Shown here in pieces: positions 41,936 through 53,124 of a stretch of DNA of 64,000 nt. The notes beneath the pieces are model-generated. The model saw only the letters and a program-made list of their open reading frames with translations, was not told the origin of the DNA and did no database searches. Numbering within the stretch: position 1 is the first letter of the stretch; each line of letters opens with the position of its first letter. The position numbers and the translations under genes were made by a program. Origin of the DNA: Prorocentrum cordatum (Eukaryota > Sar > Dinophyceae > Prorocentrales > Prorocentraceae); the NCBI GenBank assembly GCA_963575745.1, contig CAUYUJ010009480.1:413801-477800 (forward strand), given 5' to 3'.

Positions 41936-42231
41936 CCTGCAGGGCCAGGGCTGCACTGACCCGGGCGTGGGTGCAGGATCCTGCAGGGTCCTGCATGGGA
42001 CGCACAAAGACATGCAAGTACGGCATGTCCTCCTTGGAGGCGCGCGTCCGACCCATCTTGTAGCACATCATTTCCCGAGCAATGTGGCCAGACAGCGCTC
42101 GCCACGACACATATGCTATAAGCTGTCTCGGTGCGCTCGTCGCCCCTGGGGGGGCGACGCACGCATAGCATTAATATGTTGGGGTGCCGCCGATGCAGGA
42201 TCCTGCAGGATCCTGCAGGATCCTGCAAAGC
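41931..42231. repeat. GGATCCTGCA 10-bp repeat, split by element K
   Basis: GGATCCTGCA units occur before (41934-41994) and after (42194-42228) the K element at 41995-42192, with four near-perfect tandem units on the right. The K element appears to have inserted into this short array. Confidence 0.7.
41995..42192. mobile_element. Family K MITE, copy 3
   Basis: Aligns end to end with 3864-4078 but lacks a ~17-bp internal stretch (CGAACATATAGTATACC) and has several substitutions in the arms (ACATGCAAGTACGGCATGT). It is flanked by GGATCCTGCA units, so a target duplication cannot be read clearly. Confidence 0.8.
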
Positions 42232-42407
42232 TAAGGTCGGGCATGTCCTCCTACAGGCACAATGTGGGCGAAACTTAGAACCTATTCTAAAATATTAGTA
42301 TTTATGTTTCTTGAGAAAGCACACACACACACACTCAAAAAAAACGTCCCCAGACTATGTTTGACTATGTTTGAAAATTCCTCATGTAAAATGGCATGCC
42401 GACTTAA
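42232..42407. mobile_element. Family H element, copy 3
   Basis: The ends TAAGGTCGGGCATGTCCTCC and (other strand) TTAAGTCGGCATGCC are inverted. The element is bounded by exact 8-bp direct repeats TGCAAAGC at 42224-42231 and 42408-42415. The interior is AT-rich with (CA)n. Together with 1727-1894 this supports an 8-bp duplication for the family. Confidence 0.75.
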
Positions 42408-42568
42408 TGCAAAGCCTGACTGGCCCACGTTTGGATTGACCCGGGCAAGTAGATCCTCGACGCCTGTGCAGTCGGAGAAGGCCGGGGGCCCGCCGAGCCT
42501 TCTGGGAAGGCACGCCCCCCCGCACTCCCCACCTTGGCTCTCCGCCGCCCCCCGTCGCTGCCCCTCTG

Positions 42569-42615
<47 letters not shown>

Positions 42616-42703
42616 ACGACGACGACGAACGGCGACGACGAACGGCGACGACCGACGACGACGACGACGACGAAGACGACGACGACGACGACGACGACGA
42701 CGA
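42569..42703. repeat. (GAC)n microsatellite
   Basis: GAC units with GAACGGC interruptions near 42628-42645. Poly-Thr/Asp/Arg and poly-Val/Ser frames are artefacts. Confidence 0.95.
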
Positions 42704-42903
42704 CCGCTGCACCCCGCGGAGGCGGCGGCACCCCCCGCTGGGCGACCGGCCCCCGCGGCTCGGCGCGACCCCCGCCGCGTGCTGCGAGCGCGGGGCGGCA
42801 GCGGCAAGGGGGGCGGAGCGGCGCACGGCACCGCGCGCGGCGCGCGCGCGCGCCGCGCCTCCGCCTCGGCCTTCGGTGGCAGCTCGCAGGAGCCTCCCAC
42901 ACT

Positions 42904-43067
42904 GCAGGGCAGGTTTTTAAGACATTGGATTTTTAAACATATAGGATTTTAATACATGATTGATTTATGAATAAATGTGTACATGAACTCGTCGTTGTTT
43001 CTAATACTAAACCCTGCATGTTTTATGCATGATCCGCACGCGGAGCATGTATTAAAAACGGCACTGT
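42904..43067. mobile_element. Family D inverted-repeat element, copy 2
   Basis: CAGGGCAGGTTTTTAAGACAT at the left and ATGTATTAAAAACGGCACTG at the right are inverted. The interior matches 3694-3863. No K element is inserted here. A decayed further relative may begin at 48291 (CAGGGCAGTTACTAATACAT) and another near 48968. Confidence 0.7.
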
Positions 43068-43075
43068 GTGTCGCC

Positions 43076-43660
43076 AGCTCCCGCGCATCGACGCCGACTC
43101 GACGCGAAGTCGACGCCGACTCGACGCCAGTCGACGCCAGCCGAGGTTGAATCGACGCCTCCTCCTCGGCTTCGGTGGCAACTCCTAGTGTTCATCCTGG
43201 CCAAGTTTTCATCCTGAAGCGACCCCTGGTGGCTCCAGGCCCCGACGCGGGCCTCCAGATGACGAGAACTGCCCCCCGAACCTCGATCCTTGAACCCGCA
43301 GAACAAGTGTTCCTCATCGCGACGGTGACGCGACGAGCATGACGTCACGCTGTGCGGATGTGGCTGCCAGGAGCGGCCGGAGATTGGAGGCAGTGCAAGT
43401 CGATCGGCTGGGGTGGCCCGGGGGGGCACGATGTCAGGTGATGCCCTCCTCCACGTCGCCGTCGTGTTCGGTGGCAACCCATGGGAGCCTCCCATACCAG
43501 CTCGTCGGCTCTTGCGAATCGACGCTAGTCGACGCGAAATCGACGCAGAATCGATGCTAGATCGGCGCTAGTAGAAGCTAGCCGACGCTGAATCGGCGCT
43601 ATCTCATCCACGCGCAGCCTCTAAATCGACGCCAATCGACGCTAAACACAGAACGAAGAG
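43076..43660. repeat. TCGACGC short repeats flanking unique sequence
   Basis: GA(C/A)TCGACGCCA-type units cluster at 43087-43160 and again at 43505-43645. The ~340 bp between them has no recognised gene. CTTCGGTGGCAACTC-like motifs at 43168 and 43468 are shared with 42870. Confidence 0.65.
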
Positions 43661-43689
43661 GGTATACCCCACTCCCATGACTTGCTAAC

Positions 43690-44150
43690 GAGCTCGGCTG
43701 CACGCGAGAGTGAAAGGCGCCTCCAATAAGCTTGTAAAACGCCTCGCATGGGCTCCTGCGAGATGATTATCAGAGGCGCTTGTGAGACGCCTCCTTATGG
43801 CACCTCTCAAAGGCGACTGTAAGACGCCTCTCAGATACGCCCGTACGAACTCCTCTAAGACGCCTCGCAACAGCGCCTGTAAGACGCTTCTCCGAAACCA
43901 ATGTAAGACGCCTCTCCGAGGCGGCCGTCACCTACAAGACGCCTGTAAGACGCCTCGCAGAGGTTCCTGTGAGAAGCCTCGCAGGGGCGCCTGTAAAACG
44001 CTTGGAAGTAAGACGCCTCCCAGACGCCTCGCAGAGGAGCCTGCACAACGCCTCGCAGGGGCGCCTGTGAGCCGCCAGCAAGACGCTCATAAGACGCCTC
44101 GCGGAGGCGCCCGCCCCGTAAGACGCTTCGCTGACGCCTCGCAAAAGGCT
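43690..44150. repeat. ~30-bp tandem repeat (AGACGCCTCGCAGAGGCGCC type)
   Basis: About 15 diverged units of GTAAGACGCCTC / GCAGAGGCGCCT. Each unit is itself partly palindromic (GGCGCC). Frames are repeat artefacts. Confidence 0.8.
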
Positions 44151-44223
44151 TGTTACCCAGGTTGGTCGGAATCAGTACCAAAATGGTTGGAATGAATACG
44201 GATGGATGTGCTTGGGATGTGAT

Positions 44224-44834
44224 CTAATTCGTTGTGAAGTGTCCCATTGCCGGAGGGACCCCCCCCCCGAAAACAACCCCCCCAGGATCTGTGGTCCCAT
44301 GGGGCCCCTGGGCGCCCTTACAGAAGATCCCCCGGGTTTTCCCGGGTTCCTGGAAGCCCCTGCTGGGTCTCGGCGGCGGGAAATCGGTCAGGAGGGCGGC
44401 CGAACAGCCTCTCGCGAGAGCCCCAGGAGGCCCCAGACATCCACCAGACGCCCGATGACAACCCCTGCAAAAGGCAATCGAAACGCAAGAAACATTGAGT
44501 CGCCTTAGGTTTTGACATGATTGGGGGGATGCTCCGTTCTTCGGCTCCCCAGGCGTCCGAGACCGCCCAGGAGGCCCGATCCTTTCACCAAAACTACCCA
44601 AAATGGATTCCAACCAGCCCCAAAGAACCCCAATACGGCCTTACAAGGCCCAAAGATGGCCCAAAGAAAACCCATGACGGCACGAGGTGGCCCCTAATAC
44701 GCCCCTGGCAACTTTTCAAACCGCGACCCCATCGCTCAAGAAGACCGCGGCTGGAAGCAGGCTGGCCGAGGAAGCCCCCGGCCGCCCAGAAGGAACCCAG
44801 CGGGCCTCCAGAAGGCCCCTAGAAACCCCGAACT
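44224..44834. repeat. Degenerate CCCAAGA/GGCCCC repeat field
   Basis: Loose ~12-bp units such as GGCCCAAAGA and CCCCAAAGAACC resemble the complement of the CTTGGGG fields elsewhere. No gene is recognised. Confidence 0.45.
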
Positions 44835-45049
44835 ATGGGACGCACAGGGACATACTAATACTATATGTCCGCCTTGGAGGCACGCGTCCGGCCCGAACAT
44901 ATAGTATACCCATCTTGTAGTATATCGTTTCCCGAGCGGTGTGGCCAGAAAGCGCACGCCACGACGCATATACTATAAGATTTCTCGGTGCGCGCGTCGC
45001 CCCTGGGGGGGCGACGCACATATAGTATAAGTATGTTGGGGTGTTGCCG
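44835..45049. mobile_element. Family K MITE, copy 2
   Basis: 215 bp, colinear with 3864-4078. The flanks GAACT (44830-44834) and AAACT (45050-45054) match at 4 of 5 positions, consistent with an aged 5-bp target duplication. Confidence 0.85.
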
Positions 45050-45582
45050 AAACTACTCCGACGGTGGGACCCCGCACGAGAATCGATTTAACCTACCCCT
45101 CGCTTGTTCCTCCTCGCCCTGGCGGGTGCCCTCCTCCCGCCCGCTGCCGCGCCTCCTCGCCCTCCTCCTCCTCGTCCTCCGCCCACCCCAAGGCCCTCGA
45201 GAGACGACCCAGGACAGAAGACGGGCACCTGGAATGTGCCCGAGGGCTTCGGGGGGCCAGCGACACGAACAAAACTCGCACCACGCCGGAGGCGTGCGGC
45301 GGAGGAGGGCACGAGCGCATGGAGGAGGATGGGAAGGAGGAGGACCAGAGCAAATCCAGGATGCAAAGGTGCTGAAGTACAACCCTCCAGCCCAAAGTTC
45401 CCTCCCGGACCTGTTTATCTTTATCGTTCGCGAAAACGGGCGTGATCGGGGGAGGGGTAGGGAGCTCGTTCACCCCGATGACACAACCGCGGGGGGCCAC
45501 TGGAAACTGGAGGACACCCTCGAGGAATCCGTGGGGAATCGTGGCACCCGTGGGCAAAATGGCACGGCATGATCCAGGGGGG
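45050..45582. other. No gene recognised
   Basis: Plus frames are open in all three phases over much of 45060-45570. One contains a hydrophobic run (LFLLALAGALLPPAAA near 45104) without an ATG. Not enough to call a gene. Confidence 0.35.
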
Positions 45583-45780
45583 GAGGAGGAGGAGGAGGAG
45601 GAGGAGGAGGAGGAGGAGGAGGAGGAGGAGGAGGATAGCAGGAGGAGGAGGAGGAGGAGGAGGAGAGAAGGAAGAGGAGGAGGAGAAGGAAGGGAGGAGG
45701 AGGTGGAGGAGGAGGAGGGAGGGAAGGAGGGATGGAGGGGGGGAGGGAGGAGGGGGGAGGGAGGGAGGGAGGGAGGGACG
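45583..45780. repeat. (GGA)n / (GGGA)n microsatellite
   Basis: GGA units with A-rich interruptions, ending in GGGAGGGAGGGA at 45755-45775. Confidence 0.9.
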
Positions 45781-46009
45781 CGGGCCGATCACGGCCGTTC
45801 TCGCCCAGACCCTGAGAAAGGGCCAAACGCCTGGCCAGCCCCTGCAGGTCGCCCCTTCCCACTGCCGGAGGCGCCCCCCCCCCCGCCTCGAGAGGCCGGC
45901 GCCCCGTGGCGGCCAGCCGCGCGGGCGAGACGAGACCGCGCGGGCAGAGCCCAAGCAATGGTCCAGCGGGAGCACCGTGGGCAAGGATGCACGGGTAGCA
46001 TTTGAGCAT

Positions 46010-46310
46010 CGTTTCCATTGAGGGAACTGCCTCGCAAGAAGACAAAAGTTTGCAGATCCTGCAGCGTGCCAAAACAATGTTCTCGGGATTTCAACGACAC
46101 GCATCAACCTGACTGCTGCGTCCTGACGATCCAGAATCGTGCCAAAACGCTGTGTTTGGGGGACTGCAACGCAGCGAATCAACATGACTGCTGCATCGTT
46201 TCACCGGTCCCATATCCCACCGGTGTGGTCTGGGCCCACCGGCCGAGGTACCCCCCCCTAAGATGGGGATACAGGCCGTTCCCCCCTGGGTTTTGAGTTG
46301 GAGATAAACG
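46010..46310. repeat. Partial copy of repeat F plus a second dispersed block
   Basis: 46015-46198 matches 47010-47200 (GAGGGAACTGCCTCGCAAGA; GACTGCTGCGTCCTGACGAT). From 46203 it departs into CCGGTCCCATATCCCACCGG and TACCCCCCCTAAGATGGGGA, the latter shared with the foldback at 35420. Confidence 0.7.
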
Positions 46311-46849
46311 CGCATCCTGATGATGAGGCGGGGGGACTGCGCTCGTGGAGCAAGCCCTGGGAGCGAGAGCCGCACTTTGAGAACGAGCCTGCCTTCGTCC
46401 GCGGTGCTTCTCCACCACGTGAAACTTCAAGCCATGAAAAGCGAGGACGTCGCAAGCGGAACCCCAATCTCAAAAAGGCCCCCCCACCCCCTCCATCCGC
46501 GTGGCTGTTGGAAGTACGTCACGACGAAGTGTGCGCGGAGCCAGGAGGAGGTGCCCCACCCCCTCCTCCCCCTCCCTCCCCCATCTCCACCCTCGTCCTC
46601 CCCCTCCTGCTCCTTCCGCGGCCGCTTTCGGGGGGGGGAAGGAAGGGGTTGTTGGGGACGGGCCCAAAGCCAGGGTGGCCCAAGATCAAACAAAACCAGA
46701 CGCGTCTGCATCCGACTCCTCTCCAAGGGAGGTCCCCCCTGGCCTTCGCCCAAGGGAGGGCATTCTCGGTCAAACCGAGTTGGTCCTGGACCTGCTCGCG
46801 TGGGGCGAATGCCCGGAGAGACTCTAATTCGCAGGCGGACCCAGGGGGG

Positions 46850-47312
46850 AGGAGGAGGAGGAGGAGGAGGAGGAGGAGGAGGAGGAGGAGGAGGAGGAGG
46901 AGGAGGAGGAGGAGGAGAAGGAGGAATACCAGTGGAAATCCAATAGTCATCAACGATGTTGGAATTAACCCTCCCTCCAAGCTCCCTCTTCATAGGCCCC
47001 TACGACGGTTCATTTCCATTGAGGGAACTGCCTCGCAAGAAGACAAAAGTTTGCAGATCCTGCAGCGTGCCAAAACAATGCTCTCGGGATTTCAACGACA
47101 CGCATCAACCTGACTGCTGCGTCCTGACGATCCAGAATCGTGCCAAAACGCCGTTCTGGGGGACTTCAACACAGCGAATCAACATAACTGCTGCGCCCAC
47201 AAATTCCTGAATCCTTCCAAAACACCACTTCTGGTGCGCTTATCATGGGAACCCGTGAAACTCTTGCAAACGTTAAAACCGAATGCGCGCGGCGCGAAAA
47301 CGAGAGCAACAT

Positions 47313-47390
<78 letters not shown>

Positions 47391-48010
47391 GCCCGCAATC
47401 CGTGAAACTCTTGAAAAGTATTTAAACGACTGTGCGCGGCGCTAAGGCGAGAGCCACATTTACGGAACCGCCCTCAATCCGTGAGACCCTTGCACAGCTT
47501 TAAAACGAATATGCTCGGCACAAAGGCGAAAGCCACATGTTGAAAACCACCCGCCCTCAATCCGTGAAACTCTTACAATTTGTGTAAACGAATGTGCGCG
47601 GCGCTGAAGCGAGAGCCACATTTTGAAAACGACCCGCCCTCAATCCGTGAAACCCTTGCACATCTTTAAAACGAATGTGCGCGGCACTAAGGCGAGAGCC
47701 ACATGTTGAAAACCACCCGCCCTCAATCCGTGAAACTCTTGCAGTGTTTTGTAAACGAATGTGCTTGGCGCTGAGGCGAGAGCCACATTTTGAAAACCAC
47801 CCGCCCTCAATCATTGAAACTCTTGCAAATGTTTAAAATGAATGTGCGCGGCGCTAAGGCGAGAGCCACATGTTGAAAACCACCCGCCCTCCATCTGTGA
47901 AACTGTTGTCACTGTTTAAGCTTTAGAATCATAAATGATGAGGAAGCCTCGGTCAGGCGAAACGCCCGGCCAGCCCTAAAAACTTGCCTCGGGGTGCGAC
48001 AGGGAGGAGT
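46850..48010 (+). repeat. Composite dispersed repeat F, copy 2
   Basis: (GGA)n 46838-46925, the AACGATGTTGGAATTAACCC block, then about seven ~87-bp units (AATCCGTGAAACTCTTGC; GCGAGAGCCACATGTTGAAA). A terminal block with GGCGAAACGCCCGGCC and GGGGTGCGACAG follows. The first unit is interrupted by (TA)n (47319-47356) and a ~29-bp A-run (47360-47389). It is colinear with 10741-11457. Confidence 0.75.
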
Positions 48011-48430
48011 TATCTTTTAGGAGAAAGAATGGGGGAGGAGGAGGCGGAGGAGGAGAAGGAGGAGGAGGGGGAGGAGGAGGAGGAGGAGGATGAGGGAGAG
48101 AAGGAGGAGAAGGAGGAGGAGGAGGAGGAGGGGGCCGAGGAAGAAGGCAGGGGGACGATAATGATACGACTACCTTGTCAGGACCGTCCTGTGCCCACGG
48201 TCGGCGCGTACTCTCTCCTGACTTTTTACCAGATGGCAGCTTCACCGATCCTGGGCCCAGGAGGAGCCTCGCCAGGCTCGGTGCAGCTGCACAGGGCAGT
48301 TACTAATACATAGGTTGTTCCCTACCTAGGCTCTGCCTAGAAGGGTTCTTACTCTCTTAGCTTAAAGGGGCCGGGCAGTGCAAAGCGCCCCGGGCGGTTC
48401 CCCCAGTCCCCTGGGAGCGGTTCCCCCCAG

Positions 48431-48915
48431 TCCCCTGGGAGCTTTAGCTTCAGCTTTAGCTTTAGCTTTAGCTTTAGCTTAGCTTTAGCTTAGCTTTAGC
48501 TTAGCTTTAGCTTAGCTTTAGCTTAGCTTTAGCTTAGCTTTAGCTTAGCGTTTCGCTTAGCTTTTCGCTTAGCGTTTAGCTTAGCTTGTGCTTAGCTTTA
48601 GCTTAGCTTTAGCTTAGCTTTAGCTTAGCTTGAGCTTAGCTGTAGCTTAGCTTTAGCTGAGCTTTAGCTTAGCTTTAGCTTAGCTTTAGCTTAGCGTTAG
48701 CTTAGCTGTAGCTTAGCTTTAACTTATCTTTAGCTTAGCTGTAGCTTAGCTGTAGCTTAGCTGTAGCTTAGCTGTTGCTCAGCTTTAGTTTAGCTTTAGC
48801 TTAGCTTTAGCTTAGCTGTAGCTTAGCTTTAGCTTAGCTTTAGCTTAGCTTTAGCTTAGCTGTGGCTTAGCTTTAGTTTAGATTTAGCTTAGCTTTAGCT
48901 TAGCTTTAGCTTAGC
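48431..48915. repeat. 11-bp AGCTTAGCTTT satellite
   Basis: About 44 units of TTAGCTTTAGC with GTAGC, TTGAGC and GTTAGC variants. It is preceded by a duplicated CCCCAGTCCCCTGGGAGC (48399, 48424) and may be enclosed by family-D-like ends (48291 and 48968). Confidence 0.95.
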
Positions 48916-49189
48916 GTTACTGTTACTACTAATTCTGCTTTCCTAGGGGTTCCAACTCCTAGGTAGGGTTGCACTGGGATAAATTTTATTCAAAATATAT
49001 GATTTTAGTACATGGTTAATTCCCCACATCCTGAGTGGGGTTCTTGTTTTTCCCAGAACACCCTCTCCTTCCCACCTTCCCACCTTCCCACCTCCCGTTC
49101 ACTGTTCCATACCATCCGTACTTTACCACACCATACCTACCACAGCATAGCTACCATACCATACCTTCCATACCATACCATACCATAGC

Positions 49190-50110
49190 TGCCGTCTCGT
49201 GGGCCGTCTTGGCCCCCTCGTGGGCCGTCTTGGGGCCCTCTTGGGGGCATCCTCGACCGCCTTGGGTGCCTCTTGGGCCGTCTTGGATGCAGTGGACGCC
49301 CAAAAGGCAAACACGCCAAAGATATCAGCTTCCCCATCGGAAATCGACGAGTTTTGCTTATTGGGCCACTCTCGGGGTGCCTCTTGGGGCGTCTTCGGAG
49401 CCTCTTTTGCTGTTTTGTCGGGTCTCATGGGGGCTTCTTGGGGCTTCTGGGCCCCTTCTTGGAGCGTCTTGGGGTCTCCTAAGGTCTCTTGGGCCAACAA
49501 GCCAGAATTTCCGGTTTCTCGTCCCCGTCTTGGGCGCCGCCTTGAGGCGTTCTTGTGCGGTTTGGGCGCCTCGTGAGCCGTCTTGGGCTCTCGTGGGCCG
49601 TCTTGGGGCCCTCTTGGGGGCATCCTCGACCGGCTTGGGTGCCTCTTGGGCCGTCTTGGATGCAGTGGACGCCCAAAAGGCAAACACGCCAAAAGTGGCA
49701 GTTTTCCCATCGGAAATCTATGATTGTTGCTTATTGGGCCACTCTCGGGGTGCCTCTTGGGGCATCTTCGGGGCCTCTTTTGCTGTTCTTTCGGGTCTCA
49801 TGGGGGCCTCTTGGGGCTTCTGGACCCCTTCTTGGAGCGTCTTGGGGTCTCCTAGGGTCTCTTGGGTCCAAAGGCCAGAATTTCCGGTTCCTCGTCCCCG
49901 TCTTGGGCGCCGCCTTGGGGCGTTCTTGTGCGGTTTGGGCGCCTCGTGGGCCGTCTTGGCCCCCTCGTGGACCGTCTTGGGGCCCTCTTGGGGGCATCCT
50001 CGACCGGCTTGGGTGCCTCTTGGGCCGTCTTGGACGCAGTGGACGCCCAAAAGGCAAACACGCCAAAAGTATCAGTTTTCCCATAGGAAATCTGCAATGT
50101 TTGCTTATTG
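49190..50110 (+). repeat. 374-bp tandem repeat, three units
   Basis: The block CAAACACGCCAAA(A)G...TTTCCCAT recurs at 49308, 49681 and 50055, spaced 373 and 374 bp. Each unit has this ~75-bp conserved core followed by ~300 bp of 12-bp CTTGGGG units. Frames in all phases are artefacts of the 12-bp repeat. Confidence 0.9.
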
Positions 50111-50735
50111 GGCTCTCTCGGTGTGCCTCTTGGGGCGTCTTCGGGGCCTTCGGGGGCCTTCTTGGCGTCATGGGAGTCGTCTTGAAAAGCGTCTGGAGCC
50201 ATCGCTGCGGCCTCCTGGGGCCTCCCTGCAGCCTCCTGGGGCCCTGTTGGCTCCGGGACGCCGAAGCCGTATAAAAACACAGGGAACTCTTGGGCCGTCT
50301 TGGGCCCTTTCGTGGGCCGCCCTGGAGCTTTCTGGGGCTGTATTGGGGCCCTCTGGGGCGCGTCCTGGGCCGTATTGGGGCGGTCTTGGGAGCTTCTGAG
50401 GTCGTCAAGCACGGACCGACAGCGAAAACAAGCAATATGTTAAAAAATACGTTTTACGACGGGAATGGGGCTATTTGGGCCCCTTGGGGCTCTCTTTGGG
50501 GCCATATTGGGGATCGCTTGGGGTGTCTTGGTGGCTTCTGAAGCCGCCTTGGAGGCCATGTTGGGCGTCTGGGAGCAACCTTCGGGCGTCCCAAGTCTGT
50601 TCTGGAGCCTCTGGGGGCCTCCTTGGCGCCTTCTGGCGGTCTTCTGTGAGGCCCCGGGGCTCCCCGAGGGCCCCGGAGCCTACATTTGCGGTAGCGGCGC
50701 CGGCCCCGGGCGCCCGGACCCGGTGCGGCGTAATA

Positions 50736-50747
<12 letters not shown>
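50111..50747. repeat. 12-bp CTTGGGG field ending at a TA tract
   Basis: Continues the repeat with a TATAAAAACACAGGG island (50270) also seen at 22345. It ends with CCCGGACCCGGTGCGGCGTA before (GT)n/(TA)n; the same ending (CCCGGACCCGGTGCGCCGTT) occurs at 52275. Confidence 0.75.
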
Positions 50748-50767
<20 letters not shown>

Positions 50768-50807
50768 CTAGAACCACGCGCGCGCTTCGCGCGCGCTTAG
50801 GTTCTAG
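50748..50807. other. (TA)n plus near-perfect 40-bp hairpin
   Basis: CTAGAACC, GCGCGCGC, a TTC loop, GCGCGCGC and GGTTCTAG form a long hairpin at 50768-50807 immediately after (TA)n. Same design as 14075-14115. Confidence 0.75.
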
Positions 50808-51249
50808 CTAGGAGGCGAGCTTGAGTCAACGAAAGTCGCAGGGAAGGGGGCAGGGGGAAGAAGGCCAGAGAGCGCTGAAGGATACAAATACTGGAACCCT
50901 CTTGTGATTTTGTGGGGGGCCTCGTCCGGCCGCTCGCTGGGAGTTTGACGTAGCTTCTCGGGAGCCTCTGAACCTGTCGGGGGCCTCCTGGAAGCAGGTT
51001 CGAAGCATTTTGGGGGCCGATTTGGGGCTTCTCGGGGCCTCCTTTGGGCCTCTTGGGGGTCTCCTGGGGCCTCTTGAGGGGCCTCCTTGGGGCCTCCTGG
51101 CGGCCTCTTGGGGCGGAAGGCTCGAGCTTGCGGTTCGTGGTCCCCCTCTGGGCCCCCTCTTGGGCCCGTCTTGGGGCCCTCTTGGGCCATCTTGGGCGCC
51201 TCTTGGGCCGTCTTGGGGCCCTCTTGGGCTGTCCTGGGGCCCTCTTGGA

Positions 51250-52290
51250 AGCTTCTTGGGCCGTCTTGGGGCGGTCTTGGAGGCCTCTTGGGCCGTCTTG
51301 GACGCGGTGAAAGCCCTAGATGCGAACATGCGAAAAATTATACGTTTTCCCATAGGAATGGCACGATTTTTGTTTCTTGGACCTCTCTTGGGGTGCCTCT
51401 CGGAACGTCTTGGGCTGATTTGGGAAGCCTTTTGGCGCCTCTGGGCGGCGTTTTGGCGCCTCCTGGGATATGTTGGGCCGGAAGCTCGGAATTCGAGAGT
51501 GGCTTTCTCCCTCTGGGACCCCTCTCGAACTCGTCTTGGGGTTCTCTTGGGCCGTCTTGGGGCCGTCCTGAGCCACTCGTGCGCAGCCTTGCAGCGCTCC
51601 CGGAGGCCTCCTAGGCCGACTTGGAGGCCTCTTGGGCCGTCTTGGACGCGGTGAAAGCCCAAGATGCGAACATGCGAAAAATATACGTTTTCCCATAGGA
51701 ATGGCACGATTTTTGTTTCTTGGACCTCTCTTGGGGTGCCTCTCGGAACGTCTTGGGGTGCTTTTGGGAGCCTTTTGGCGCCTCTTGGCGGCATTTTGGC
51801 GCCTCCTGGAGCCTCTTGGGCCGGAAGCTCGGAATTCGAGGTTGGCTTTCTCCGTCTGGGACCCCTCTCGAACTCGTCTTGGGGCTCTCTTCGGCCGTCT
51901 TGGGGCCGTCCTGGGCCACTCGTGCGCAGCCTTGGAGCGCTCCCGGAGGCCTCCTAGGCCGTCTTGGGCGCCTCTTGGGCCGTCTTGGACGCGGTGAAAG
52001 CCCAAGAGGCGAACATGCGAAAAATATACGTTTTCCCATAGGAATGGCACGATTTTTGCTTCTTGGGCCTCTCTTGGGCTGCCTCTCGGAGCGTCTTGGA
52101 GGCTTCTGGGACCTTCTTGGTGTCATGACAGGCGTCTTGGAAGGCATCTGGAGCCATCGGAGCGCGTTCCGAAGCCGCCTGCGAACGATCTTGGACGGCG
52201 TCCGGCGGTCCGACGAGCCTCCGGGCCCCCCGGGGCCCACATTTGTGGTCGGGGTCCCGGCCCCGGGCCCCCGGACCCGGTGCGCCGTTA
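51250..52290 (+). repeat. 343-bp tandem repeat, three units
   Basis: GCGAACATGCGAAAAAT...TTTTCCCATAGGAATGG recurs at about 51322, 51666 and 52009. The core is recognisably related to that of the 374-bp repeat at 49190-50110. The rest of each unit is 12-bp CTTGGGG repeat. 50808-51249 upstream is the same kind of field. Confidence 0.88.
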
Positions 52291-52291
52291 T

Positions 52292-52292
52292 G

Positions 52293-52328
<36 letters not shown>

Positions 52329-52679
52329 TATATGTATGTATATGTACATATACATGTGCAGTGATTCATATCTTTGTATGTAGATACATATGACTTTCTA
52401 TATATATATATACACACAGATGTATGTTCGACTTACCATAAACGAGGAGAGACGGAGAGAGAGAGAGAGGGAAACATAATCATATACAAGTCAATAACGA
52501 AGACAGAGAGGGAGACAGAGAGATAATGTATAATAGAGCAGACGTAACTAGACAAAGTCGACAGAAAAGTGACATCGACAGGAGAAAAATAGGGAGGACA
52601 TAATGTGTGGCATCATTAGAGGCGAGAGGAAAAACAATAAACATATAATAGCCAAGCGCTAATATAGAGGTGATAAAAG

Positions 52680-52715
<36 letters not shown>

Positions 52716-52765
52716 GGAGAGATAGAGGGAGAGATAAAGAGAGCGAGAGAGAGAGAGAGAGAAAG
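52292..52765. repeat. (TA)n and (GA)n tracts
   Basis: (TA)n 52290-52318, (CA)n and ATGTAT variants to 52430, then GAGAGA runs at 52453-52470 and 52683-52765 with mixed sequence between. Confidence 0.85.
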
Positions 52766-53124
52766 AGACAGGAATAAAGCGAAGCGGATGAGGTGAGTTG
52801 AGCCGAGAAGGTGCAACTTTGCGCCGCCACTCTATACTGCGTGGTCGCTGCGACGGCGGTACCCGGTCACTCGGGCTGGATCGTTAGCCTGTGCTCGCAA
52901 GCTGTGGGCCCTTCTCACCCGTTGCACAATCAAGACTGAGAAAGCAGTGAACAGCTGGGACAACCCAGACCTCCGACGTTTTGCTTCTCGGCAACGTCAT
53001 ACCTTGGAGGTCTGGACCCCTTCCAAGGGACGGGTTCGCCATCTCGGCGAATTGTTTGACGGCCCTGGGGTCCGGGAAGGGCCCCCAGACAACGAATATT
53101 TTCCCCCGGCGCACCACCCAAAAA
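52766..53124. other. No gene recognised
   Basis: Unique sequence between the (GA)n tract and element M copy 3. CAGACCTCCGACGTTTTGC (52970) and ACCTTGGAGGTCTGGACC (53002) are loosely inverted. Confidence 0.4.
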
